Counted from the first letter of the stretch, positions 17,200-26,017 are shown. The stretch is 64,000 nucleotides of DNA from Brevibacillus reuszeri (GCF_002897295.1 NZ_BEXF01000016.1:1-64000), one strand, 5' to 3'. The notes: a model not told the origin generated them from the letters alone. Numbers and translations are program-made.

Positions 17200-17530
17200 G
17201 TTGCGAACAAGGGTAGCAAACATTTATAATGCAAGAGACAAAGTGAATCGTAGATGAGGACAGTACTCCATATGTGAAGCCAAAGCGAGTCGGGGATGGT
17301 GCGAGCCCGACGCGATCGCAATGTGAGGAAGCGCCCCTCGGAGATGCGGCCTGAACATCCTGGTTGTGCGTAAAGCACTAGGATTGTGTAGGGTGTTGCC
17401 GGGACTGCCCGTTACAGCAGGTTAAGCGGTTTTTGCCCGTTATGATTCGTGTGGCAAAAACAACAAGAGTGGCACCGCGGGAGAACAACCTCTCGTCTCT
17501 TTTTACAGGAGACGTAGAGGTTTTTTTGTT
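17200..17530 (+). ncRNA. T-box leader of argS
   Basis: The T-box itself, AGAGTGGCACCGCGG (17466-17480), matches the consensus that pairs with the uncharged tRNA acceptor end, and it is followed by an intrinsic terminator. Upstream is a long structured stretch with Stem-I-like pairing (about 17256-17345). Arg codons CGC at 17317-17319 and 17332-17334 are candidates for the specifier; I cannot decide between them without folding. Uncharged arginyl-tRNA would favour the antiterminator and allow argS expression. Confidence 0.92.
17487..17527 (+). terminator. argS T-box attenuator
   Basis: ACCTCTCGTCTC (17488-17499) pairs with GAGACGTAGAGGT (17509-17521) with one bulged base, followed by a seven-T run. 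Its left arm overlaps the end of the antiterminator region. Confidence 0.88.
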
Positions 17531-17572
17531 GCTCAGGTTTCGAACCGTTTTACAATCGAAAGGAGAATGAAC

Positions 17573-19288
17573 ATGAGTTACAAACACCAGGTCGCAGAAA
17601 AAATTGCATCTGCGCTCACATCACTTGGCGTAGACAGCTTTACCATGGAAAGCGTGTACGCCATGCTGGAGACACCACCAAACCCTGCTATGGGTGATAT
17701 CGCATTCCCATGCTTCCAATTGGCAAAAGCACTGCGTAAGGCCCCGCCTATGATCGCAGCCGAGCTGGCTGGACAAATTACTGGCTCGCCTCTGAAGGAA
17801 GCAAAAGCAGTAGGACCGTATGTAAACTTCTTCCTGGATCAGGAAGACGTAGCGGTTCAAGTGATCGGAACGATTCTCGCACAAGGCAGCCAGTACGGCG
17901 ACAGCAACCAAGGAAAAGGACGCAAGGTTCCGATTGACCTCTCCTCTCCGAATATCGCCAAGCCATTTTCAATGGGTCACCTGCGCTCTACTGTAATCGG
18001 AAACGCTATCGCAAACATTATGGAAAAGCAAGGCTACGAGCCGGTGCGGATCAATCACTTGGGTGACTGGGGCACACAGTTCGGAAAGCTGATTGTTGCA
18101 TATCGTCTCTGGGGTGATGAGGCGAAAGTAAAAGCCGAGCCGATCAAGGAGCTTCTGAGCCTTTATGTTCGCTTCCATGAAGAAGTAGAAAACGACCCTA
18201 CTCTGGAAGACCAAGGCCGCGAATGGTTTAAAAAGCTGGAGGACGGCGACGCAGAGGCCGAGCATCTGTGGACATGGTTCCGCGAAGAATCCCTGAAAGA
18301 GTTCATGAAGATTTACGACCTGATGAACGTGTCGTTCGACTCTACCAATGGTGAAGCCTTTTACAACGACAAGATGGATCGCGTCGTTACCCTTCTGGAG
18401 GAAAAGGGACTGTTGACTGAATCCGATGGTGCGATGGTTGTTAATCTCGATGAATACAACATGCCACCATGTCTGATCAAAAAATCGGACGGCGCTACCT
18501 TGTATGCTACACGTGATTTGGCAGCAGCATTGTTCCGTCATGAATCATACGATTTCGCCAAAGCCCTCTATGTGGTAGGAAACGAGCAACGCCTCCACTT
18601 CCAACAGCTTTATAAAGTGCTGGAGAAAATGGGCTACTCCTGGTCGGCTGACATGCATCACATCCCGTTCGGCATGATGCTCAAGGACGGCAAAAAAATG
18701 TCTACCCGCAAAGGGAAGGTTGTTCTGTTAGAAGAAGTTTTGGCCCAAGCGATTGCCGATGTGCAAAAAGTAATCGAGGAGAAAAATCCTTCCTTGGCAA
18801 ACAAAGAAGAGGTTGCTCGTCAGGTTGGCGTGGGCGCCGTTATTTTCCACGACTTGAAAAACTTCCGTCTGAACGACATCAACTTCTCATGGGACGAAAT
18901 GCTTACCTTCGAAGGCGAAACCGGTCCATACGTACAATACACGCACGCTCGCGCATGCTCGCTGTTGCGTAAAGGAAATTACCAGCCTTCCTCTGCTGCA
19001 AGCCTGACTCCAGGTTCTTTGGACGGCAAGGAAGCATGGGCTGTCATTACCTTGTTGAACGGCTTCCCTGAAGTGATTGATCGCGCTGCGGCAAACTTCG
19101 ATCCATCGCAAATCGGAAAATACGTTATCGATCTCGCTCAATCCTTCAATAAGTTTTACGCCAATGTCCGCATTCTCGCGGAAGAAGAAGACGTTAAGGC
19201 TTCTCGCCTCCAGCTCGTAGCTGCAGTCGTTTGTGTCCTAAAAGAAGGCTTGCGACTCATGGGTCTGGCTGCACCAGAAGAAATGTAA
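17573..19288 (+). CDS. argS: Arginine--tRNA ligase
   Basis: About 571 residues, a class Ia synthetase that charges tRNA-Arg. Visible features are the N-terminal additional domain (about 1-115), the HIGH-like signature SPNIAKPFSMGHLRS, the KMSKS-like KKMSTRKG, and the C-terminal DALR anticodon-binding domain. ATG 17573 lies seven bases after AGGAG; the ATG six bases earlier is too close to it. Controlled by the T-box leader directly upstream and ended by a shared terminator. Confidence 0.96.
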   Translation: MSYKHQVAEKIASALTSLGVDSFTMESVYAMLETPPNPAMGDIAFPCFQLAKALRKAPPMIAAELAGQITGSPLKEAKAVGPYVNFFLDQEDVAVQVIGTILAQGSQYGDSNQGKGRKVPIDLSSPNIAKPFSMGHLRSTVIGNAIANIMEKQGYEPVRINHLGDWGTQFGKLIVAYRLWGDEAKVKAEPIKELLSLYVRFHEEVENDPTLEDQGREWFKKLEDGDAEAEHLWTWFREESLKEFMKIYDLMNVSFDSTNGEAFYNDKMDRVVTLLEEKGLLTESDGAMVVNLDEYNMPPCLIKKSDGATLYATRDLAAALFRHESYDFAKALYVVGNEQRLHFQQLYKVLEKMGYSWSADMHHIPFGMMLKDGKKMSTRKGKVVLLEEVLAQAIADVQKVIEEKNPSLANKEEVARQVGVGAVIFHDLKNFRLNDINFSWDEMLTFEGETGPYVQYTHARACSLLRKGNYQPSSAASLTPGSLDGKEAWAVITLLNGFPEVIDRAAANFDPSQIGKYVIDLAQSFNKFYANVRILAEEEDVKASRLQLVAAVVCVLKEGLRLMGLAAPEEM

Positions 19289-19313
19289 ATCATCATCTAT
19301 TCACTGAATCAAA

Positions 19314-19361
19314 ACAAAAGCCGGCTGCATTCCTCTCGATAGGAAGCGCCGGCTTTTGTTC
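19314..19361. terminator. Terminator between argS and the thiolase operon
   Basis: ACAAAAGCCGGC at the left pairs with GCCGGCTTTTGTT at the right, around an inner TTCCTCTCGATAGGAA hairpin. It is T-rich on both strands, so it can serve argS and the convergent operon. Confidence 0.88.
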
Positions 19362-19384
19362 TTCTAAATATCCAACCAGATTAG

Positions 19385-20566
19385 CTAGAGTGTCAGGTTT
19401 TCATATATCACAGACATGCCCATTCCGCCTGCCATGCAAAGCGTCACCATGCCATACTTTTCTTGTCTACGAATCATTTCGTTGATCAGAGTCACGGTCA
19501 GTTTTGCGCCAGTCGCTCCAACCGGATGGCCCAATGCGATCGCGCCCCCATTTACATTCACTTTGCTCTCGTCCAGCTCCAGGCATTTGATCACAGACAG
19601 CGCTTGTGCCGCAAAAGCCTCGTTCAATTCGATAAGCCCAATTTCATCAAGTGTCAAGCCTGCCTTTTCCAGCGCTTTTTGCGTTGCTGGTACTGGCCCG
19701 ATCCCCATTACCCCTGGTTCGACTCCTGCGCTGGCAAAGGCTTTTATTTTTACAAGCGGTGTCAAACCAGATTCGACTGCTTTTTCGCGAGACATCATCA
19801 AAACGGCAGCTGCACCATCGTTCATCGGACAGGCATTTCCTGCGGTAACGGTCCCCTCTTTTTGGAAAACGCTGCGCAGCTTGGCGAGCTCCTCCAGCTT
19901 GATATCCAGTCGTACCGATTCATCCTGATCAAAAACCCGAAGTCCTTTGCGCTCTTTGATTTCAATCGGCACTATCTCACTTGCAAACTTGCCAGCTTCG
20001 ATAGCTGCCGCTGCCTTCTTGTGACTCTCGTAAGCGAAACGGTCCTGCTCTTCGCGAGAAATCCCGTACTGCGTGGCAAGCCTTTCTGCGGTAATGCCCA
20101 TATGCTCTCCCTCAAGCGAGCAGATCAAGCCATCGGACAATAGCGCATCCTCCATAGTCAAATTACCAAACTTGCTCCCCCATCGATTCTTCACTAAATA
20201 GGGAACATTACTCATACTTTCCACGCCACCCGCGATCACTACGTCTTCCTGTCCCGCCGTAATCGCCAAAGCAGCGCTACCAATTGCTTTCAGCCCCGAA
20301 CCGCAAGCCTTGATGACGATATGCCCATAAACATTACGAGGAAATCCGGCCAGCTGCGAGCTGATCCGTGCAGCGTTCAGTCCTCCCCCATGTACGTAGC
20401 CATTTCCAAAAATGACTTCATTGACTTCCTGTTTGGGGAAATCTGACTTCTTCATCAAGCCTTCCAAGACCTGACGTCCCAGCTCTGTTGCTGGAACATC
20501 TCGCAAACTTTTACCAAAGGCTCCAACCGCACTGCGCACTCCAGATACGATAACGACTTCTCTCAT
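19385..20566 (-). CDS. Acetyl-CoA C-acyltransferase (thiolase, AtoB type)
   Basis: About 393 residues, normal thiolase length. Visible: the acyl-accepting Cys in KACGSGLKAIGSAA, the catalytic His in the GGAIALGHPVGATGAK motif, the NEAF motif, and the second catalytic Cys near the C-terminus in a variant context (CMAGGMGMSVIYE rather than the usual CxGGGxG). It cleaves acetoacetyl-CoA, or a related 3-ketoacyl-CoA, into acetyl-CoA plus an acyl-CoA. It is the last gene of the sigma-54 operon, 27 bases after the ABC ATPase. ATG 20566 follows AGGAG at seven bases. Confidence 0.9.
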   Translation of the reverse strand: MREVVIVSGVRSAVGAFGKSLRDVPATELGRQVLEGLMKKSDFPKQEVNEVIFGNGYVHGGGLNAARISSQLAGFPRNVYGHIVIKACGSGLKAIGSAALAITAGQEDVVIAGGVESMSNVPYLVKNRWGSKFGNLTMEDALLSDGLICSLEGEHMGITAERLATQYGISREEQDRFAYESHKKAAAAIEAGKFASEIVPIEIKERKGLRVFDQDESVRLDIKLEELAKLRSVFQKEGTVTAGNACPMNDGAAAVLMMSREKAVESGLTPLVKIKAFASAGVEPGVMGIGPVPATQKALEKAGLTLDEIGLIELNEAFAAQALSVIKCLELDESKVNVNGGAIALGHPVGATGAKLTVTLINEMIRRQEKYGMVTLCMAGGMGMSVIYENLTL

Positions 20567-20593
20567 GCTATTGCTCCTCTTCATTTTGTTACT

Positions 20594-21334
20594 TTACAAA
20601 ACCCGGTTCAAAAACTCTCTCGTCCGTTCTTCTTTCGGATTGTTAAAAATCTCCTGCGGCCGCGCCATCTCCACAATCCTGCCCTGATTCATAAACGCAA
20701 CCCAATCAGCCACTTCTTTGGCGAATCCCATCTCATGCGTAACGATGATCATCGTCATCCCTTCCTGGGCAAGCTGCTTCATTGTCTCAAGCACTTCCCC
20801 TACCAGCTCCGGGTCAAGCGCTGACGTCGGCTCGTCGAACAGCATGATTTCTGGCTTCATCGCAAGCGACCTAGCGATTGCCACGCGTTGCTTCTGACCT
20901 CCAGAGAGGCTGGACGGATATACATTCGCCTTATCCGACAGACCTACCTTCTGCAACAGACGGAGCGCTTCCTGCTTTGTTTCCTCTTTGCCCGCCTTTT
21001 TTGCAATTAGAGGTGCCTCCATGATGTTTTCCAGAACAGTTTTGTGCGGAAACAGGTTGAAATGCTGAAATACCATGCCTACCTTTTGGCGAACCTTGGT
21101 CAAATCGTCTTTTTTCGGATCAATGCTTTTTCCTTCAATCAAAATTTCTCCACCGCTTTTGGTCTCCAAAAAATTGATGCATCGGATTAACGTGCTCTTA
21201 CCCGATCCACTGGCTCCAATTAATACGACGACCTCACCCTTATTTACTTGCAAGGTAACATCCTTTAGAACCTCTACCTGACCAAAGCTCTTCTTCAGGT
21301 TTTGCACACGGATCATTTCTTGTTTGTTTTCCAT
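20594..21334 (-). CDS. Polar amino-acid ABC transporter, ATP-binding protein (GlnQ type)
   Basis: 246 residues with a complete ABC ATPase: Walker A GASGSGKST, Q-loop MVFQHFNLFPHKTVLEN, signature LSGGQKQRVAIARSLA, Walker B IMLFDEPTSALDPE and the switch His in VTHEMGFA. QHFNLFPH is characteristic of the polar amino-acid uptake family. It powers import together with the permease and binding protein just upstream, and lies 18 bases after the permease gene and 27 before the thiolase gene. Its presence inside a CoA-transferase/thiolase operon is unusual. Confidence 0.93.
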   Translation of the reverse strand: MENKQEMIRVQNLKKSFGQVEVLKDVTLQVNKGEVVVLIGASGSGKSTLIRCINFLETKSGGEILIEGKSIDPKKDDLTKVRQKVGMVFQHFNLFPHKTVLENIMEAPLIAKKAGKEETKQEALRLLQKVGLSDKANVYPSSLSGGQKQRVAIARSLAMKPEIMLFDEPTSALDPELVGEVLETMKQLAQEGMTMIIVTHEMGFAKEVADWVAFMNQGRIVEMARPQEIFNNPKEERTREFLNRVL

Positions 21335-21352
21335 CGTTTTCCCCCCAGCGCT

Positions 21353-22018
21353 TTACGCGTCTCCTTTTGCCAAACGCTTTTCCATCAGGTGGACAACATA
21401 CGTAAATATCATGACAACCACCAGGTAATAAAAGGCTACGATCAAAAAATACGTCATTTCATCGAAGGTTTCCGCAGACAAGCGGCGTGCCAAGGAGAAC
21501 AGCTCGTCCATCGCGATGAATGCTGCCAAAGACGATTCTTTCAGAGATAAAATAAACTGGTTGCCGAGTGGCGGAATGGACCGTTTCAACGCTTGTGGCA
21601 AGATGATACGACGCATGGTTTGGCGTGCGGACATCCCCAAAGACAGCCCTGCCTCCATTTGTCCTTTATCGATAGACTGGATCGATCCCCGGAAAATTTC
21701 TGCGATGTAAGCACCACTGTGAATCGCTAGAGCAAGGGCAGCCGACCAAAATTGACCGAGATCGATGATTTTATAAAAACCGAAGTAAAGAACAAAAATC
21801 TGAACAATAAGCGGAGTTCCACGGATGACCATGATATAAACGTTTGCGATAAATGCAGCCACCGGGAGCTTCGATACCTTCAAAAGAGCAACGAACAACC
21901 CAATAATCGATCCCACAATGACGGACGCGATCGTCAACTCGAACGTCAGTAGTAATGGCTTCCAAAAAAACGGCAATGTACGGAAAAACTCTTCAGTCAA
22001 ATGTGCAATACTGGGCAC
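21353..22018 (-). CDS. Polar amino-acid ABC transporter, permease (HisM/GlnP type)
   Basis: About 221 residues with five or so transmembrane helices and the His/Glu/Gln permease signature. The EAA loop that contacts the ATPase is seen in KGQMEAGLSLGMSARQTMRR followed by ILPQALKRSIPPLGNQFI. The GTG at 22018 has GAGGGGTGG eight bases upstream; the longer ATG frame from 22063 lacks a site. A single permease gene implies a homodimer in the membrane. Confidence 0.9.
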   Translation of the reverse strand: MPSIAHLTEEFFRTLPFFWKPLLLTFELTIASVIVGSIIGLFVALLKVSKLPVAAFIANVYIMVIRGTPLIVQIFVLYFGFYKIIDLGQFWSAALALAIHSGAYIAEIFRGSIQSIDKGQMEAGLSLGMSARQTMRRIILPQALKRSIPPLGNQFILSLKESSLAAFIAMDELFSLARRLSAETFDEMTYFLIVAFYYLVVVMIFTYVVHLMEKRLAKGDA

Positions 22019-22104
22019 TCGATGCCACCCCTCGCTTGTAATGGAATGTACCTGCCATACCATTGTGTAAAAGGTACGGCAGGTGGTATGTGGATTGAGA
22101 CAAA

Positions 22105-22917
22105 CTATTCGTTTTTGCTGATGTCACGATTGAAGTACTTTTCACTCAGCTTTACGTAGGTACCGTCTTCATGCATCTGCTTCAAGGCTTCGTTGATCTT
22201 GTTCAAAAGTTCTGTATTTCCTTTGCGCACAGCGATCCCATGCTGAACCTCGGATAGGGCTGCTCCGCTTTTCTTAATCTTCAGACCTTGTTGAATTGCA
22301 ATTTCTCCGATGACACTATCTGTAATCACAACATCATGCTTTCCCTGTTCCAAGGCACGCAGAGCGGTTACATCACTGTCATACGTTTTAATGTTATCCG
22401 TATATTCGCGAGCCATCTTTTCATGAGTTGTACCCAGAGCAACAGCTACTTCCTTGCCTTTCAGCCCTTCCAGTGTGGAGATCGTACCGTCTGGACGTGT
22501 AAACAGCTGTCCGCCTGACAAATAATACGGGTCAGCGAAATCAATCTGCTGCTTCCGCTCTTCTGTAATCGCATGGCTGGCAATAGCTGCATCGTAGCGG
22601 CCTTCTTTTACCCCGGCGATAATTCCTGAAAAAGGCGAGGTCACTGCTTTCGGCTCAAGACCTAGGCGCTTGGCAATCTCATTGCCAATTTCGATATCGA
22701 ATCCAGTCAATTGAGCGTCTTTGAAATAACTGAATGGCTGGTATTCACCGGATGCGGCATAAATGAACACTCCAGCCTCTTTTGTCATGGAAGAAGCTTC
22801 GCCAGATGGTCCAGCTGCTTGACCCCCATTGCTGCCAGGAGCAGCGCCTTGGCTACATCCAACCAGAAGTGACATGGAAAATACTACGCTTGCGATCGTT
22901 TTCATTGTTTTTTTCAT
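22105..22917 (-). CDS. Amino-acid ABC transporter substrate-binding lipoprotein (SBP_bac_3)
   Basis: 270 residues. Lipoprotein signal peptide with lipobox LLVGC (Cys 21), then a Gly/Ser-rich linker and a periplasmic-binding-type-2 fold: FIYAASGEYQPFSYF, LTGFDIEIGNEIAKRLG and YDAAIASHAITEERKQQIDFADPYY, which are the ligand-contact regions of family 3 binding proteins. The ligand is probably a polar amino acid or a related small acid; the exact ligand cannot be read. It lies 44 bases after the CoA-transferase beta gene. Confidence 0.92.
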   Translation of the reverse strand: MKKTMKTIASVVFSMSLLVGCSQGAAPGSNGGQAAGPSGEASSMTKEAGVFIYAASGEYQPFSYFKDAQLTGFDIEIGNEIAKRLGLEPKAVTSPFSGIIAGVKEGRYDAAIASHAITEERKQQIDFADPYYLSGGQLFTRPDGTISTLEGLKGKEVAVALGTTHEKMAREYTDNIKTYDSDVTALRALEQGKHDVVITDSVIGEIAIQQGLKIKKSGAALSEVQHGIAVRKGNTELLNKINEALKQMHEDGTYVKLSEKYFNRDISKNE

Positions 22918-22961
22918 TTTTATTAGCCCCCTTAATTTATTGATAGCGTTTTCTTATCTCG

Positions 22962-23624
22962 CTACTCGACCAGTTGTAAATTTTCTGAAATATTTAGAGT
23001 CGCTCCGGTATGCGAGATGACATTTTCCAAAGAGTACGGGTACATGACCTCCGTTAGCAGCAATCCATTCTGGGTGACTTCAATCACGGCCCTCTCCGTA
23101 ATAATCAGATCGACACACCGTTTTGCTGTAAGCGGCAATGTGCATTCCTTGCGAATTTTTGGCTCGCCATTGGGGTCGACATGACTCATGAGTACAATGA
23201 CTTTTTTCGCGTAATACGCCAGCTCAGCCCCGCCTCCGAAACCATGGACACGCGATCCGGGAACGATCCAGTTTGCCAGGTCGCCTTTGCGGTTTACCTG
23301 CAAGGCCCCGATGAAAGCTACATCGAGCTTCCTCCTGCGGATCATGCCATAAGCTATGGTACTATCGAAATAGGATGCCCCTGGCACAACGGTAACAGGC
23401 GCTCCACCTGCATTGGATATATGCTGGTCTTCTTCGCCCTTTAATGGAGTCGGACCAAGTCCGAGGATTCCGTTTACCGAATGAAACATCACTTGCCATT
23501 CATTCGGGATAAAATCTGCAACCAGCTCGGGAATCCCGATCCCTAGATTAACTGCCATTCCGGGAGCTATCTCTTTGGCTGCACGTCTCGCAACCATGTT
23601 TCGTTGATCTATTTTCAGACCCAT
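22962..23624 (-). CDS. 3-oxoacid/acetoacetate CoA-transferase, beta subunit (AtoA-like)
   Basis: 220 residues of the family I CoA-transferase small subunit. The catalytic Glu lies in the hallmark ENGILG region, here written VNGILGLGP, so the expected Glu is replaced by Val at the aligned position in this reading; the motif and the SGAG-like NAGGAPVTVVPGASYF stretch otherwise fit. With the alpha subunit it would move CoA between acyl-CoA and a 3-oxoacid. Start ATG overlaps the alpha stop by one base (TAATG), so the two are translationally coupled. Confidence 0.85.
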   Translation of the reverse strand: MGLKIDQRNMVARRAAKEIAPGMAVNLGIGIPELVADFIPNEWQVMFHSVNGILGLGPTPLKGEEDQHISNAGGAPVTVVPGASYFDSTIAYGMIRRRKLDVAFIGALQVNRKGDLANWIVPGSRVHGFGGGAELAYYAKKVIVLMSHVDPNGEPKIRKECTLPLTAKRCVDLIITERAVIEVTQNGLLLTEVMYPYSLENVISHTGATLNISENLQLVE

Positions 23625-24289
23625 TACGAGCTCCCTCCGCTGCGCGTCACGATCCAGTCCACAAAAATACCGGGCGTCACGATTTTCTCCGGGTCCAGAT
23701 CTCCTACTGGAACGATTTCCTCCACCTCAGCAATCGTAATATCTGAAGCCATGGCTACCAGCGGATTCAGGTTTCTCGCCGTCTTGTCATAGATCAGATT
23801 TCCGTACGTGTCTGCTTGTTTCGCATAGACGATGCCTACCTCTGCTGTGATCGCCGGTTCAATCAGACAGGGCCTTCCTGCAAAGATGACTGGCTCTCCT
23901 CCTTCCGTCCTCTCTCCCCCCATGTTCGCATCTACAACGATTCCGGGAATACCAACTCCTCCCGCACGAATCTTTTCTGCGAGAATCCCTTGTGAATAAA
24001 ATGTCACCTCGAGTTTCCCGTCGATCATTTGCTGACCGGCTTCGGGATTGGAGCCGATATGCGTAGTAATCAAGTGCTTCACCCGTCTGTGACTGATCAG
24101 TTTTCCGATTCCCACATGTGGATATCCGGCATCAATCCCAATGAGTGTCAAGCTGTGGATGCCCTTCTGCAAGATCGTATCAATCAGTAATGCGGGTGAA
24201 CCAATGGTACCAAAGCCGCCATGCATCAGCCGGCTACCATCCAGTACATGTTCTACAGCTTGTTCGCGAGTCACCAGTTTTGACAACAT
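23624..24289 (-). CDS. 3-oxoacid/acetoacetate CoA-transferase, alpha subunit (AtoD-like)
   Basis: About 221 residues. The nucleotide-binding GGFGTIGSPALLID and the stretches GIGKLISHRRVKHLITTHIGSNPE, EKIRAGGVGIPG and TARNLNPLVAMASD match the AtoD/CtfA branch (butyrate-acetoacetate CoA-transferase) better than B. subtilis ScoA. First gene of the operon, about 50 bases after the sigma-54 promoter. ATG 24289 follows AAGGA; an in-frame TTG three codons earlier is too close to it. The acid substrate is inferred, not shown. Confidence 0.88.
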   Translation of the reverse strand: MLSKLVTREQAVEHVLDGSRLMHGGFGTIGSPALLIDTILQKGIHSLTLIGIDAGYPHVGIGKLISHRRVKHLITTHIGSNPEAGQQMIDGKLEVTFYSQGILAEKIRAGGVGIPGIVVDANMGGERTEGGEPVIFAGRPCLIEPAITAEVGIVYAKQADTYGNLIYDKTARNLNPLVAMASDITIAEVEEIVPVGDLDPEKIVTPGIFVDWIVTRSGGSS

Positions 24290-24348
24290 AGCATGCAATT
24301 CCTTATCTCTCTTATTCTCCTGTAAATCGCTTACGTCTCTCCTAAACT

Positions 24349-24365
24349 AGCAAATCCTGTGCCAA
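24349..24365 (-). promoter_or_regulatory. Sigma-54 (-24/-12) promoter of the CoA-transferase/ABC/thiolase operon
   Basis: On the minus strand the bases read TTGGCACAGGATTTGCT. GG and GC are exactly ten bases apart, which matches the sigma-54 consensus TGGCACN5TTGC almost perfectly. It lies 60-75 bases upstream of the AtoD-like start and faces away from the divergent sigma-54 activator gene. Transcription should begin near 24338. Confidence 0.9.
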
Positions 24366-24417
24366 CTCGAAAAAAGCTGAAAAATGGCGAATGATGTGAA
24401 AGCGGTATCTTTTTGGA

Positions 24418-24516
24418 TGAATCGAAGTAGATTCACTTTCGAATCGAAAATAGCGGAAAATGCATTCTTTTCGCGCGAATCTATTTCGACTCACTTCTTT
24501 TCAAAATCGATTCACT
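24418..24516. promoter_or_regulatory. Candidate upstream activator sites for the sigma-54 activator
   Basis: A perfect inverted repeat TGAATC-N6-GATTCA lies at 24418-24435. An imperfect one, GAATC-N6-GACTC, lies at 24477-24492, and single half-sites GAATCGAAAA and ATCGATTCAC lie near 24440 and 24506-24515. They sit 55-150 bases upstream of the -24/-12 promoter, the usual range for enhancer binding. That these bind this particular activator is inference. Confidence 0.55.
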
Positions 24517-24574
24517 ATACAATAGGTTGTAACATCCTGTACAATCAGTTGAAAAATGGGGGGAGCTTCTCAAG

Positions 24575-26002
24575 ATGGAGAAAGATGCGGAGATACTAGC
24601 TTTGTCCTCGGTCGTTCGTTTCATCGATATTCTCAATGCACTCGCAGACGGTATTTTCATTTCCGATGCACAAGGAACCACGCTTTGGCTGAACAATGCG
24701 AGTGAGAACCTGTGCGGCATACCAAAGTCAGAGATCATTGGGAAAAATGTATCTGAGCTAGAAGAAATGGGAATCTTCAATCCTTCTGTCACGCGCCTGG
24801 TTCTGGAATCAGGGAAGCCAACTACAACCATTCAATTGGTCAATAAAAAGGGAAAGTTTCTGGTGACCGGGCATATTATCCCCGATGAGGATGGGAGGCC
24901 TGAGTTGATCATCGCCCATTCCCGAGACATCACGGAGGCTGCCCGCGCCAGCTCGCAATTGGAAGAAACAGTCGCATTGCTGAAGCGCTACAGTGAAGAG
25001 ATCCAGCTCATGAAGTGGGAGGCGAGCCAGAGCTCTTCCCAAACCTTGATCGGCAACAGCCGGTCCTACCTCGCCCTTTTAGAATTGATGAAAAAAGCTG
25101 CGCCCATCGACACCACCATCTTGATTAGAGGGGAAACGGGTGTAGGAAAAAGCTATCTTGCGGAACAAATTCACCAGCTGAGCGAGCGTAGCAACGGACC
25201 TTTCATCCATGTCAACTGTAGCGCCATTCCCGAAACCTTGATCGAGTCTGAGCTGTTCGGCTATCACAAAGGGGCGTTTACGGGGGCCAGTCATTCGGGG
25301 AAAATTGGCTTGGTGAAAATGGCGGATAAAGGGACACTGTTCTTGGACGAAATTAGTGAGCTGCCCTACCACTTGCAGTCCAAATTACTCTTGCTCCTGC
25401 AAAATAAAACGTTTATGCCCATCGGCGGCACCAAAACCTATACGGCTGACATTCGAATCATCACTGCCACCAATGCCAATCTGCAGGAATTGGTACGGTT
25501 GGGTAAATTCAGACACGACCTGTACTATCGCCTTAATATTTTGCCCATCCATGTACCACCATTGCGCGAACGAAAAGATGATGTATTCCCCTTGCTGCAC
25601 CACAATCTGCAGAAATTCAATCGCAAGCATAATCAGAAAAGGCGGTTTACCTCGGAAGTGCTGGATGTATTGCATCAGTACGATTGGCCGGGGAATGTCC
25701 GAGAGCTGGAAAATTTGGTGGAGCGCATCGTCATTACGTCCAAGCTTGATGAAATTCAGGTCACTGATTTGCCAGAAGAGCTGCGCAGCATACGCGAGCT
25801 AGAAGAAGGACTTCTCACGCTAGGCTCTCTCTCCCTGACCGAGCGGATGGAAAAAATCGAGGTAGAATTTATCATGCAAGCCTTGTGCACCCATAAAACT
25901 ACCCGAAAAACAGCCTCTGCCCTCGGCATCACCCAGTCGCTTTTAATGCGTAGAATCAAAAAGTATGAGCTCCAGCTGGATATTGAGGACGAAATCCTCT
26001 AA
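24575..26002 (+). CDS. Sigma-54-dependent transcriptional activator (PAS-AAA+-Fis)
   Basis: 475 residues. An N-terminal PAS sensor domain (about 12-125; DGIFISDAQGTTLWLNNASENL) replaces a phosphoacceptor domain. The AAA+ domain (about 150-385) has Walker A GETGVGKS, the sigma-54-contacting GAFTGA loop and Walker B GTLFLDEIS. A C-terminal Fis-type helix-turn-helix (about 435-470, TRKTASALGITQSLLMRRI) binds DNA. It is divergent from the sigma-54 operon, so it is the likely one-component activator that senses a small molecule through PAS. ATG start nine bases after GGGGGAG; followed by a terminator. Confidence 0.94.
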   Translation: MEKDAEILALSSVVRFIDILNALADGIFISDAQGTTLWLNNASENLCGIPKSEIIGKNVSELEEMGIFNPSVTRLVLESGKPTTTIQLVNKKGKFLVTGHIIPDEDGRPELIIAHSRDITEAARASSQLEETVALLKRYSEEIQLMKWEASQSSSQTLIGNSRSYLALLELMKKAAPIDTTILIRGETGVGKSYLAEQIHQLSERSNGPFIHVNCSAIPETLIESELFGYHKGAFTGASHSGKIGLVKMADKGTLFLDEISELPYHLQSKLLLLLQNKTFMPIGGTKTYTADIRIITATNANLQELVRLGKFRHDLYYRLNILPIHVPPLRERKDDVFPLLHHNLQKFNRKHNQKRRFTSEVLDVLHQYDWPGNVRELENLVERIVITSKLDEIQVTDLPEELRSIRELEEGLLTLGSLSLTERMEKIEVEFIMQALCTHKTTRKTASALGITQSLLMRRIKKYELQLDIEDEIL

Positions 26003-26017
26003 CAAAGAGCAGTCAGG

